From contig CAMDXD010000001.1 in assembly GCA_945877995.1 (NCBI GenBank), positions 1 through 36,657 of the forward strand: a stretch of 36,657 nt of DNA, given 5' to 3'. Shown here piece by piece: positions 6,850 to 14,999 of this stretch. Within the stretch, counting starts at the first letter, position 1; every line of letters begins with the position of its first letter. The position numbers and the translations under genes were made by a program. The notes under the pieces are model-generated. The model ran no database searches. It had not been told where the DNA came from and worked only from the letters and a program-made list of their open reading frames with translations. This DNA comes from Bordetella parapertussis (GTDB lineage: Bacteria > Pseudomonadota > Gammaproteobacteria > Burkholderiales > CAIKXV01).

Positions 6850-8442
6850 ATGTCTCTTCGGCAGTCTGGCATCGGCGTGCTGGTCACGGATCGACAGGGT
6901 CTGGTCCTGCATGTGAGCGATCTCATGGAGAACCCGCGGGTGCGCGAGGCTGCGCTTGCGTGGCAGCCCTCGCAGCCCGCAGACATGAACGTGGTCGAAG
7001 TGGACGGCCAGCGGCTGATCCTCATGTACCGCGCCGGCCACGACACGTCGGTGCGCTTCGCCCACCAGGCAGGGGCCGAAGACGCGCTGTTCGACTTCGT
7101 TGCCAGTGTCGACTTCGCCTATGCGATTTTCGAGCATCTGTTGAGCAGCCCGTATGAAGCGATGACCGTGGTGGACGAGCGCGGCTGCGTTCGCTACATC
7201 AGCCCCGTCCATGCGCGCTTCTTCGGGCTTGCGCCCGGCGAAGGCTTCGGGCGCCACGTGACCGAAATCATCGAGAACACACGGCTTCATGAAGTGGTGC
7301 GCTCCGGAAAGGCCGAGATCGGCCAGGTACAGAACATGCGTGGCGTGGCGCGGGTCGTCAGCCGCATTCCGATCGTCTCCGGGTCGAAGACGGTGGGCGC
7401 GATCGGTCAGGTGATGTTCAAGGCGCCCGAGGCCGTGCATGACCTCTCGCGCGAGGTGACGCGGCTTCGCTCCGAGGTCGCGTACTACCGCCGGGAACTG
7501 TCCGACATGAGGCTGCGCGGCAGCATGGTCGACCAGATCGTGGGCACCAGCAGCGCCGTGCGCAAGCTGAAGGCGGATATCGAGCGCGTGGCACCACTGG
7601 ATGTCCCGGTCCTGCTGATCGGGGAGAGCGGCACGGGCAAGGAACTCGCGGCCTGCGCGATCCACGCGCTGAGCACGCGCCACGGCAAGCCGATGGTGTC
7701 GGTCAACGCAGCGGCGTTGCCCTCGGGGCTGGTCGAGAGCGAGCTGTTCGGGTACGAACCGGGCGCGTTCTCGGGGGCCGACCGCAAGGGTCGCCACGGC
7801 CGCTTCGAGATGGCGAACCGCTCGACGCTGTTCCTTGACGAGATCGGCGACATGCCGATCGAGGTGCAGGTCAAGCTGCTGCGGGTGCTGCAGGACGGGC
7901 AGTTCGAACGCGTCGGCGGATCGACCAGCACCCAGTCGAACTTCAGGCTGATCAGTGCCACCCACTGCGACCTCGAACAACTGGTCGGCACCGGCCGTTT
8001 CCGGCTCGATCTGTTCTACCGGATCAGCACGGTCGTGCTGCGCCTGCCGCCACTGTGCGAGCGGCTGGAGGACATCCCGCTGCTCGCCGGGCATTTCCTC
8101 AAGGCCTTCGCGCAGCGCAATGAACGCGTGGCGAAAGACATTTCGCCCGAGGCCTGCGCCGTGCTTCGAACCTTGCCCTGGCCGGGCAACATCCGCCAGC
8201 TCCAGCATGATCTCGAGCAGGCGGCGATCTTCAGCGAGGGGAATGTCATCGGCGCCGACGACCTGCCGCGCCGCGCACCGATACACGCGGGAACCATGTC
8301 GCACGTGCGCGAGACCCTCGATGATGTCGAGTTGAAGATGATCGACGAAGCATTGCTCCGCTGCGACGGAAACAAGAAGCAGGCCGCCATTGAACTGGGC
8401 ATCTCGCGCTCGCATCTCTACAAACGGCTGGGCCGACGTTGA
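6850..8442 (+). CDS. Sigma-54-dependent transcriptional activator (PAS-AAA+-Fis HTH)
   Basis: 530 residues. Residues ~1-80 form a sensory region, ~95-190 a PAS-like domain, ~198-222 a short coiled linker and ~228-460 the AAA+ motor. Motor motifs are Walker A GESGTGKE (258-265), the sigma-54 contact loop GAFSGA (305-310) and Walker B TLFLDEIGD (326-334). The Fis-type HTH closes the protein (NKKQAAIELGISRSHLYKRL). The loop has Ser where most activators have Thr (GAFTGA), a conservative change. The start at 6850 was preferred to the ATG at 6787 because AGGAGG lies 5 bp upstream. It is divergent from the sigma-54 promoter and probably activates the catabolic operon in response to an acid or acyl-CoA. 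Confidence 0.92.
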   Translation: MSLRQSGIGVLVTDRQGLVLHVSDLMENPRVREAALAWQPSQPADMNVVEVDGQRLILMYRAGHDTSVRFAHQAGAEDALFDFVASVDFAYAIFEHLLSSPYEAMTVVDERGCVRYISPVHARFFGLAPGEGFGRHVTEIIENTRLHEVVRSGKAEIGQVQNMRGVARVVSRIPIVSGSKTVGAIGQVMFKAPEAVHDLSREVTRLRSEVAYYRRELSDMRLRGSMVDQIVGTSSAVRKLKADIERVAPLDVPVLLIGESGTGKELAACAIHALSTRHGKPMVSVNAAALPSGLVESELFGYEPGAFSGADRKGRHGRFEMANRSTLFLDEIGDMPIEVQVKLLRVLQDGQFERVGGSTSTQSNFRLISATHCDLEQLVGTGRFRLDLFYRISTVVLRLPPLCERLEDIPLLAGHFLKAFAQRNERVAKDISPEACAVLRTLPWPGNIRQLQHDLEQAAIFSEGNVIGADDLPRRAPIHAGTMSHVRETLDDVELKMIDEALLRCDGNKKQAAIELGISRSHLYKRLGRR

Positions 8443-8455
8443 AGGCCGCGGGACG

Positions 8456-10516
8456 ATGATCGAGCGCACCGATGGCCCGTTGACCGGCCTGGTGGTCGTG
8501 GAACGCGCCGGCAGGCTGTCGGTCAGTGCCTGCGGCTTCCTGCTTGCCAGCCTGGGGGCCCGGGTGATGCGGGTCGAGCAGGCTGCCGACGCGGCTGCGG
8601 TCGCATCGGCGTCGCCCGCCCTCGAGCGACTGTTGATCGGGGGCAAGACCCGGGTCGAGGCCAGCGGGTTCCGCTGGTCGGAGGCGCTTTCGATCGCACG
8701 CGTCGTCCTGCTCTCGGCCGAAGATTCGGATCCCCTGCCGGGCATGCTGCGCGCAACCATCGACCGCCTGAATGATCCAGCCGCCCCGCCGTCGGCCACC
8801 GGCGGCCACGCCCCCGCTTCGGTCGTCTGCTGTATTTCCGCACAAGGTCTGGGGCACCCGGACCTTCCCGAATCGGCCACCGACGCCCTGGTGCAAGCTC
8901 TGGGGGGGCTGATGGCGGTGACCGGCAAACCCGAGGGCGCGCCGGAGTTTGCACGCGTGCCGATCGGAGAACTGAGCGCAGCGGTGATCGCCAGCATCTC
9001 GGTCGTGGCGTCGCTGCTTTCACCGCAGTCGCAGATGATCGACCTGAGCCTGGTCGAGATCGTTGCCGACCAGCTCAGGTCGCATGTATCGCTGCTGCAG
9101 AACGGGCAAGCCAGCGGGTTCCGCTCCGGCTGTGGCCATCCACTGTGCTGCCCGTGGAATGCCTATCGCGCGCTCGATGGCTGGATACTGATCTGTTCGG
9201 CCACCGACGAGCACTGGACCGCGATCGTCGAGTCGATCGGCGAGGGCGCGCTCGCCCGCGATCCACGCTATGCGACGCGTTCGGCGCGCCTTGCGAACCG
9301 GGCTGACGTCGACCGCCTGCTGGAACACCGCACGCAGGGCCGTACCGTCGCGGATCTGCTCGAGACGCTCGGCGCTTCGGGAGTGCCGGTGGGGCCGGTC
9401 GTCCCGATAACGGAGGTTGCCTCGGACCCCGTGCTGCTGGTCAGCGGCAGTGTCGAGCGCTATCGCGCCGAGGCGGTGTCGCGGGTGCCCGTGCGCATCC
9501 GGCCAGCAGGCCTCGACCTGGCAAGGTCGCAGCAGTCCGAACCGGCCTTCGCCGGGCAGCCCGGCGCGCAACGGCATGCGCTCTCGGGTATCCGGGTGGT
9601 TGAGCTGACCGTGTATGCGGCCGGACCCCTGGCCGGGTTCGGGCTCGCCAGCCTCGGTGCAGACGTGACGAAGATCGAATCGCCGGATGGCGAAGCGTGC
9701 AGGCAGTGGCAACCCCAGTTCGACGGTGTGAGCGGCTATTTCGCCAACTACAATGCCGGCAAGCGCTCGCTCTGCCTTGACCTGCGCCACGAGCAGGACC
9801 GCCAGCGACTCTGGGCCCTCCTGGACCAGGCCGACGTGTTCCTGCACAACCTGCGGCCGGGCGCGGTCGAGCGGCTCGGATTCGGCATCGACCCGGTCGT
9901 GCGTCGAAACCCGCGCATCGTGTATTGCGCCATTTCGGGTTACGGCAGCGACGGTCCTTCCTTGCCGGCGCTCGATACCGTGATACAGGGCCATGGCGGG
10001 TTGGCGTCGGCGGTGGGCGACGGGTCGGTGCCGCTTCGCATCGGCTATTCGATCGCCGACCAGCTGACCGGGCACTTCGCGGCCACCGGCATCATCGCGG
10101 CATTGCACGCCGTCGCCCGCACCGGACACGCCCAGCATGTCGACATCGCGATGGCCGATGCCATCGCCTGGCTGACACACCTGGCCTGGGCCGACGCAGA
10201 CGCGTTGCCACCGACCCGCGTGGTGCGCACGAGCGACGGCTGGGTAGTGGCCGCCTCGGCAGACGTGCCCGCAGCGTCGCCCCTGACACGGGCTGCACTC
10301 GTGCAGGCGCTGACAGGGTCGGGCATCACGGCAGTGCCGGTGCTCGAAGCCGGCGAAGTACTCAGGCAGCCGGCACTGACCGCCCGCGGTTCGCTGCAGT
10401 CGGTGCAGGCGCCGCTCGGACATTGCATGATCGACGTATTCGCAGCCCCGTTCGGCATCCCGGTATCGGTACCGACCCGAATGGCCCGGCTCGGAGAAGA
10501 CAATCCAACCGCATGA
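8456..10516 (+). CDS. Fused two-domain family III CoA-transferase
   Basis: 686 residues containing two CaiB-type modules in one chain. Module 1 spans ~8-350, with a putative catalytic Asp143 in ATDALVQALGGLMAVTG. Module 2 spans ~376-686, with Asp507 in PALDTVIQGHGG after SGIRVVELTVYAAGPLAGF. Family III enzymes normally work as interlocked homodimers of ~400-residue chains, so a tandem fusion could form the equivalent of a dimer. Module 1 has a shortened, divergent N-terminal Rossmann part, and module 2 has a shortened C-terminal part. DddD is a known two-CaiB fusion, but orthology to it is not claimed. It begins 13 bp after the regulator stop, so it may be co-transcribed with it. Confidence 0.85.
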   Translation: MIERTDGPLTGLVVVERAGRLSVSACGFLLASLGARVMRVEQAADAAAVASASPALERLLIGGKTRVEASGFRWSEALSIARVVLLSAEDSDPLPGMLRATIDRLNDPAAPPSATGGHAPASVVCCISAQGLGHPDLPESATDALVQALGGLMAVTGKPEGAPEFARVPIGELSAAVIASISVVASLLSPQSQMIDLSLVEIVADQLRSHVSLLQNGQASGFRSGCGHPLCCPWNAYRALDGWILICSATDEHWTAIVESIGEGALARDPRYATRSARLANRADVDRLLEHRTQGRTVADLLETLGASGVPVGPVVPITEVASDPVLLVSGSVERYRAEAVSRVPVRIRPAGLDLARSQQSEPAFAGQPGAQRHALSGIRVVELTVYAAGPLAGFGLASLGADVTKIESPDGEACRQWQPQFDGVSGYFANYNAGKRSLCLDLRHEQDRQRLWALLDQADVFLHNLRPGAVERLGFGIDPVVRRNPRIVYCAISGYGSDGPSLPALDTVIQGHGGLASAVGDGSVPLRIGYSIADQLTGHFAATGIIAALHAVARTGHAQHVDIAMADAIAWLTHLAWADADALPPTRVVRTSDGWVVAASADVPAASPLTRAALVQALTGSGITAVPVLEAGEVLRQPALTARGSLQSVQAPLGHCMIDVFAAPFGIPVSVPTRMARLGEDNPTA

Positions 10517-10529
10517 AAGACCTGGAAAC

Positions 10530-11741
10530 ATGAACGGCAACCTTCCACTCTCCGGCGTGCGTATCGCCGACTTCAGCCGGCTGCTGCCGGGGCCCTTCGC
10601 CACGCAGATGCTGGGCGCACTGGGGGCAGACATCATCAAGGTCGAAGAGCCGGTCACGGGCGACCCCAGCCGCCATAGCTATCCGCGGTACCGCGAGAAC
10701 AGCGTCTATTTCCATGCGGTCAACACGAACAAGCGCAGCATCGAAATGGACCTGCGCAGCGACCAGGGCAAGGAACAGGCGCGCCGGCTGATCGGACACT
10801 GCGACGTCGTGGTCGAGTCGTTCCGGCCGGGGCTGATGCGCAAGCTGGGCCTCGACTACGCCAGCGCGAAGGCGATCAACCCGGGCATCATCTACTGCTC
10901 GATCAGCGGCTTCGGACAGACCGGGCCGCTGTCGCATGTCGCCGGCCATGACCTGGTGATCCAGGCGATGACCGGCCTGATGGGCTGCGCCCCCGACGGA
11001 TCGGCGCCGGTGCCGGGGCTGCAGGCGGCCGACTTCGCCGGCGGTCTCTACGCGGTGATCGGCATCCAGGCGGCGCTCGCCCGCCGCGCCAAGAGCGGCG
11101 AGGGCTGTGAAGTCGATCTGGCGATGTTCGAGACCCTGCTCGACCTGTGCCTCATTCCGCTCAGTTCGGCGTTTTCCAGGGCAGCCGGCGGGTCGGGCGA
11201 GCCGCGGATGGAAGCCTTCGGGGGCAATCCGAGGTACTCGACCTACCGGACGAAGGACGGGCGATACGCCGCAGTGACGCTGCTGGAAACGAAGATATGG
11301 AAGGAGTTCTGCACCGCCATCGGTCGCCTGGACCTCGTGCACGCAGACGAGGCGCCGGCCGATCGCCTGAGCACGCACGGCGAGCGCGGGCTTGCGTACC
11401 GCGCCGCACTGGCGCAGTACTGCGCCTCGTACACATGGGACGAGATCCTGTCGCACATGGAGCGCACCGGCATTGCGATCTGCCCGGTGTGCAGCCCGCA
11501 GGATGCGATGGACCTCGCGCATGTAAGCGCACGCGGATCGATCGACCACTTCGACCATCCACAGGAGGGACGGATACCGCACCTGGTCAGTCCGTTCGCC
11601 ACGGCAGGGCTCGCTCTGCGGCATCCGGTGCCCGCACCCTCGCTCGGACAGCACACCGCGCAGATCCTGCGCGAGCTGGGTTATGGCGAGAGCGAGATCG
11701 CCGCCTCGATCACGAAAGCGAAGAAGGAAGCGCATCAATGA
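10530..11741 (+). CDS. Family III CoA-transferase (CaiB/BaiF)
   Basis: 403 residues, full family length. The N-terminus LSGVRIADFSRLLPGPFATQMLGALGAD and IIKVEEP are typical. The catalytic Asp141 is in AGHDLVIQAMTGLMG, a GHD variant also seen in alpha-methylacyl-CoA racemases, so racemase activity is a possible alternative. The gene starts 13 bp after the fused transferase and its stop overlaps the next start (ATGA), so it is inside the same operon. Acid and CoA donor are unknown. Confidence 0.9.
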   Translation: MNGNLPLSGVRIADFSRLLPGPFATQMLGALGADIIKVEEPVTGDPSRHSYPRYRENSVYFHAVNTNKRSIEMDLRSDQGKEQARRLIGHCDVVVESFRPGLMRKLGLDYASAKAINPGIIYCSISGFGQTGPLSHVAGHDLVIQAMTGLMGCAPDGSAPVPGLQAADFAGGLYAVIGIQAALARRAKSGEGCEVDLAMFETLLDLCLIPLSSAFSRAAGGSGEPRMEAFGGNPRYSTYRTKDGRYAAVTLLETKIWKEFCTAIGRLDLVHADEAPADRLSTHGERGLAYRAALAQYCASYTWDEILSHMERTGIAICPVCSPQDAMDLAHVSARGSIDHFDHPQEGRIPHLVSPFATAGLALRHPVPAPSLGQHTAQILRELGYGESEIAASITKAKKEAHQ

Positions 11742-12532
11742 AGAACTCATCACACCCGGACGACCTGGTGCTCGTGCGCATGCAGGACCATGGCACAGCA
11801 GGTCGCATCGCCTTCGTCACGATCAACAACCCCACCAAGCGCAATGCGCTCGGCATGGCGGGCAAGCGCGCGATCGCGGAAGCGTTCCTGAGTTTGTCCC
11901 TCGACGAAGACCTGCGCGCCGTGGTCCTGACTGGCGCTGGCGAAAAATCCTTCATCGCCGGGGCAGACCTGGCGGAGATGAAGGACCTGACCGTCGACGA
12001 GGCGCGGGAAGAGCACACGCTTACCCACTATGCGTGCGACTCGATCCGGCGTTGCCCGGTGCCTGTCATCGCGCGCATCAACGGCTACTGCTTCGGTGCC
12101 GGAATGGAGCTCGCCGCCTCGTGCGACCTGCGGGCATCGTCCGAGCATGCGAAATTCGGCATGCCGGAGGTACGCGTGGGCCTGCCGTCCGGGATGGAAG
12201 CAGCGCTGCTGCCGGCGCTCCTGGGCTGGGGCAAGGCGGCCGAGCTCGTGCTGACCGGAGACATCTTCGAGGCGAAGGAAATGCACCAGTTCGGCTTCCT
12301 GCAGAAGCTGGTCCCTGCAGGGGAACTCGACGCGGCCATCGAGCAGTGGCTGCAGTCGATACTGGTGAGCGGACCGCGCGCCGTGCGATTGCAGAAATCG
12401 CTGCTGCGCGACTGGGAACGGATGTCCCTGTCCGACAGCATCCGCAGGGGCATCGAAATGTGTGTCGAGGCCCGTCGCACCGATGAGCCGTCCAGGCTGA
12501 TGGCCGCGTTCCTTGCACGCAAGAGAACCTGA
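11738..12532 (+). CDS. Enoyl-CoA hydratase/isomerase
   Basis: 264-residue crotonase. It carries SFIAGADLAEMK for the oxyanion hole and both hydratase glutamates, Glu124 in GAGMELAAS and Glu144 in GMPEVRVGLP. Ordinary hydration of a 2-enoyl-CoA is therefore feasible. The C-terminus ends in AAFLARKRT, the usual basic tail. The ATG at 11738 overlaps the stop of the preceding CoA-transferase, so translation is coupled. The frame is open further upstream, but that stretch only shadows the CoA-transferase gene. Confidence 0.92.
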   Translation: MKNSSHPDDLVLVRMQDHGTAGRIAFVTINNPTKRNALGMAGKRAIAEAFLSLSLDEDLRAVVLTGAGEKSFIAGADLAEMKDLTVDEAREEHTLTHYACDSIRRCPVPVIARINGYCFGAGMELAASCDLRASSEHAKFGMPEVRVGLPSGMEAALLPALLGWGKAAELVLTGDIFEAKEMHQFGFLQKLVPAGELDAAIEQWLQSILVSGPRAVRLQKSLLRDWERMSLSDSIRRGIEMCVEARRTDEPSRLMAAFLARKRT

Positions 12533-12587
12533 TTCGCTGAACGGATCACGGGCCTGGTCTACAGGGCCTGGATCAGAGGAGGAATCG

Positions 12588-13568
12588 ATGAGCAAAGTGT
12601 CATCCGCCGCCACGGCGGGTCTGCTGGTCGTCGCAGGGCTGGTGGCCGACATCGCCAGCGCGCAGACGAGCTATCCGATGAAACCGGTCAGGCTCATCGT
12701 TCCTTTCCCACCGGGTGGAAGCACGGATATCGTCGGCCGCGTCGCTGCGCAGAGCCTCTCTGAACTCTGGGGGCAGCAGGTGACGGTGGACAACCGGGGC
12801 GGCGCAAGCGGCCAGATCGGGGTCGAGCTCGCGGCACAGGCGCCCCCGGACGGCCATACGCTGGTCATCGGACATATCGGTACGTTCGGCGTCAACCCGT
12901 CGCTGTTTCCCAAGCTCCGCTATGACGCCATCAGGGATTTCGCGCCCATTTCCCTGATCGCACGCGTGCCGAACATGCTCGCCGTACATCCCTCGCTGCC
13001 AGTGAAGACGGTCAAACAGTTGGTGGACATGGCCAGGCAGCGCCCGGGGACGCTCAACTACGGCTCCAGCGGCAGCGGCAGCAATCCGTTCCTGTGCGTT
13101 GAGTACTTCAAGATGCTCACGCGCACCGACATCGTCCATGTCGCCTACAAGGGCACCGGACCGATGCTGACCGACCTGATCGCCGGCCATATCTCGCTCA
13201 CCATCAACGGCGTGCCGCCCCTGCTTCCCCACGTCAAGTCGAAGCGGCTCAATGCCATCGCCGTGGCGAGCGACAAACGGCTCAGCCTGTTGCCCGACCT
13301 GCCGACGATCCGGGAATCGGGTGTCCCCGAATACGAGGTGACGCAGTGGTACGGCATGCTCGCGCCCGCCAGCACGCCGCGGGTGCTCGTGAACAGGATC
13401 AACGCGGACATCCAGGCCTTCCTCGCGCGGCCCGACACTTCTGCACGGATGTCGGGTGAAGGTGCGATCCCTTCGGGCAGCAGCCCCGAAGAGTTCGGCG
13501 CACTGATCCGCGCGGAAATCGAGCGCTGGGCCAAGGTCGTCAAGGCCACGGGCGCCAAGCCCGACTAG
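12588..13568 (+). CDS. TTT (Bug family) periplasmic binding protein
   Basis: 326 residues with a Sec signal peptide (MSKVSSAATAGLLVVAGLVADIASAQ). Bug signatures follow: PVRLIVPFPPGGSTDIVGR, VDNRGGASGQIGVELAAQAPPDGHTL and the second lobe HVAYKGTGPMLTDLIAGH. The start at 12588 has AGGAGG seven bases upstream. It lies between the hydratase and amidohydrolase genes of the same strand, so its ligand is probably the pathway's carboxylate substrate. No TctA/TctB genes are in the window, so the membrane subunits must be encoded elsewhere if it feeds transport. Confidence 0.94.
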   Translation: MSKVSSAATAGLLVVAGLVADIASAQTSYPMKPVRLIVPFPPGGSTDIVGRVAAQSLSELWGQQVTVDNRGGASGQIGVELAAQAPPDGHTLVIGHIGTFGVNPSLFPKLRYDAIRDFAPISLIARVPNMLAVHPSLPVKTVKQLVDMARQRPGTLNYGSSGSGSNPFLCVEYFKMLTRTDIVHVAYKGTGPMLTDLIAGHISLTINGVPPLLPHVKSKRLNAIAVASDKRLSLLPDLPTIRESGVPEYEVTQWYGMLAPASTPRVLVNRINADIQAFLARPDTSARMSGEGAIPSGSSPEEFGALIRAEIERWAKVVKATGAKPD

Positions 13569-13593
13569 TCCAACCCAACCGGAGATCAACTCG

Positions 13594-14457
13594 ATGATCG
13601 TCGATTCGCAGGTACACATCTGGGGGGCAGACACGCCCGAGCGACCGTGGCCCGTCCCGCCCGCGGGGCTGAAGGCGGTGCCTGTCCACAACAATGGCAT
13701 CCCGTTCACGCAGGAGCACGTGCTGGGTGAAATGGATGCGGCGGGGGTGGGTCGAGCGATCATCGTGCCGCCTTCGTGGGAGGGTGATCGCAACGACCTG
13801 GCCCTTGCAGCGGCAGCGGCGTATCCGGGCCGGTTCGCGGTGATGGGCCGGCTGGATATCCAGCGCAGCGACGCAAGGTCACAGATCCGGGACTGGCTCA
13901 AGCGGCCCGGCATGCTGGGCTTGCGCTTCGCACTGCACACGCCGCTGCTGGAGCGTCCGTTCGTGTCGGGAGAGCTTGACTGGGTGTGGCGTGAGGCGGA
14001 AGCGGCGGGCGTCCCGGTGATGATCCTGGTGCCCCACCGACTGATGCCGTCGGTAGCCCGGGTCGCCGAGCGACATCCCGGGCTGAAACTGGTGATGGAC
14101 CACCTCGGCCTGGTGCACGGCAAGGATGAAGAGGCCTTTGCCGACATGGGCAAGCTGCTCGAGCTTGCGAAGTATCCCAACGTCGCTGCAAAGGCGTCGA
14201 TCACGCCTTTCTTCACCACCGATGCCTATCCGTTCCGGAATCTGCACGAACCCCTGCGCCGCGTATTCGATGCGTTCGGGCCAAGGCGCATGTTCTGGGG
14301 CTCGGACCTGTCTCGGCTTCCCTGCCCGTACCGCCAGGGCGTGACGATGTTCACCGAAGCGCTACCCTGGCTGAGCGGAGAGGACCTGGACTGGGTCATG
14401 GGGCGTGGCGTGTGCGAATGGCTGGGCTGGCCAGCCGTATCGACAGGAGCACGGTAA
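13594..14457 (+). CDS. Amidohydrolase-2 family metal-dependent hydrolase
   Basis: 287 residues of TIM-barrel amidohydrolase. The metal-binding N-terminal motif appears as DSQVHIW, with Gln in place of the first His of HxH. The barrel continues with MILVPHR, LVMDHLG (a His ligand) and FWGSDLSR (the conserved strand-8 Asp). Family members include decarboxylases of the ACMSD type and lactonases such as 2-pyrone-4,6-dicarboxylate hydrolase, so ring- or lactone-related chemistry is plausible. It has RBS GGAG ten bases upstream. Its stop overlaps the start of the selenoprotein gene (TAATG), which ties the two together. Confidence 0.9.
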   Translation: MIVDSQVHIWGADTPERPWPVPPAGLKAVPVHNNGIPFTQEHVLGEMDAAGVGRAIIVPPSWEGDRNDLALAAAAAYPGRFAVMGRLDIQRSDARSQIRDWLKRPGMLGLRFALHTPLLERPFVSGELDWVWREAEAAGVPVMILVPHRLMPSVARVAERHPGLKLVMDHLGLVHGKDEEAFADMGKLLELAKYPNVAAKASITPFFTTDAYPFRNLHEPLRRVFDAFGPRRMFWGSDLSRLPCPYRQGVTMFTEALPWLSGEDLDWVMGRGVCEWLGWPAVSTGAR

Positions 14458-14999
14458 TGGAAGAGCGCGTTTTCCTGCTCAGTCCCGAGGCGCCGGCGCC
14501 CGATTCGGAAGTGACGGCACCGGCATCGACGCGCCTGCCATCGGAGGGCCTGAGGATCGGCTACCTCGACAACGGCAAGGGCAACGCAGACCACCTGCTG
14601 CGGTTCATCCGCGAATCGCTGCACGGTCGACTCGACGTTTCATCGAGCGTTTCGCGTCGCAAGCAGAGCGTAAGCCTCGCGGCAGGCAACGAGTTGATCG
14701 ACCAGTTCGCGCGGGAGGCCGATCTGGTGATCACCGCGATGGCGGATTGAGGATCGTGCACGTCGTGGAGTGTCCACGACATGTGTGAACTGGCCAAACG
14801 CGGTGTCCCCGGGGTCGTGGTCTGCAGCACACCCTTCGCGAAGCTGGCCGTGGCACAGGCCCGGATCTTCGGCGCACCCGATCTTCCGATGGTGGTCATC
14901 GAGCATCCGCTGGGCGGCCTGGCCGACGCGCAGATCCGCGAGCGCGCGCACCACGCAGTTGGGCAGGTCATGGACCTGATCGAGAGGATGCGGGCATGA
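14457..14999 (+). CDS. UGSC-family selenoprotein (in-frame TGA read as selenocysteine)
   Basis: 180 codons interrupted by one TGA at 14748-14750 (residue 98). The residues around it are DLVITAMAD-U-GSCTSWSVHD, which gives the U-G-S-C motif that names this family, with Cys101 completing a UxxC redox pair. Both halves are in the same frame, and the downstream half continues with ordinary coding sequence (MCELAKRGVPGVVVCSTPF, then VVIEHPLGG). The stop at 14997-14999 overlaps the next gene's ATG (ATGA), and the start overlaps the amidohydrolase stop. Such coupling is expected only if the TGA is read through. A SECIS-like hairpin follows the TGA. The biochemical role of the family is unknown to me; the UxxC and flanking Rossmann-like strands suggest redox or reductase-type chemistry, a loose analogy to glycine reductase subunits. 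The alternative is a recent nonsense mutation. Confidence 0.87.
14756..14786 (+). promoter_or_regulatory. Candidate bacterial SECIS element
   Basis: After the TGA at 14748-14750, GTCGTGG (14762-14768) and CCACGAC (14774-14780) form a perfect 7-bp stem around the loop AGTGT. After a C/A mismatch, GTGCA (14756-14760) and TGTGT (14782-14786) can extend it using wobble pairs. The apical loop begins 18 nt after the TGA and contains G within its first two bases followed by U. This fits the known bacterial SECIS layout recognised by SelB. The bases are also coding, as is normal for bacterial SECIS elements. Confidence 0.8.

Noticed and set aside
6748..8997. 749-codon open frame on the minus strand opposite the sigma-54 activator
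   Set aside because: It lacks any recognisable domain and is the mirror of a clear AAA+ protein; high GC creates long antisense frames.
9020..10657. 545-codon minus-strand frame opposite the fused CoA-transferase
   Set aside because: Arg/Gly-rich composition with no motif; the plus-strand frame has CoA-transferase signatures throughout.
12600..14219. 539-codon minus-strand frame opposite the binding protein and amidohydrolase
   Set aside because: It spans two well-supported genes on the other strand and has no family resemblance.
14781..14999. A separate 72-residue gene after the TGA
   Set aside because: Its ATG has no ribosome-binding site and is simply an internal Met (MCELAKR) of the selenoprotein frame.
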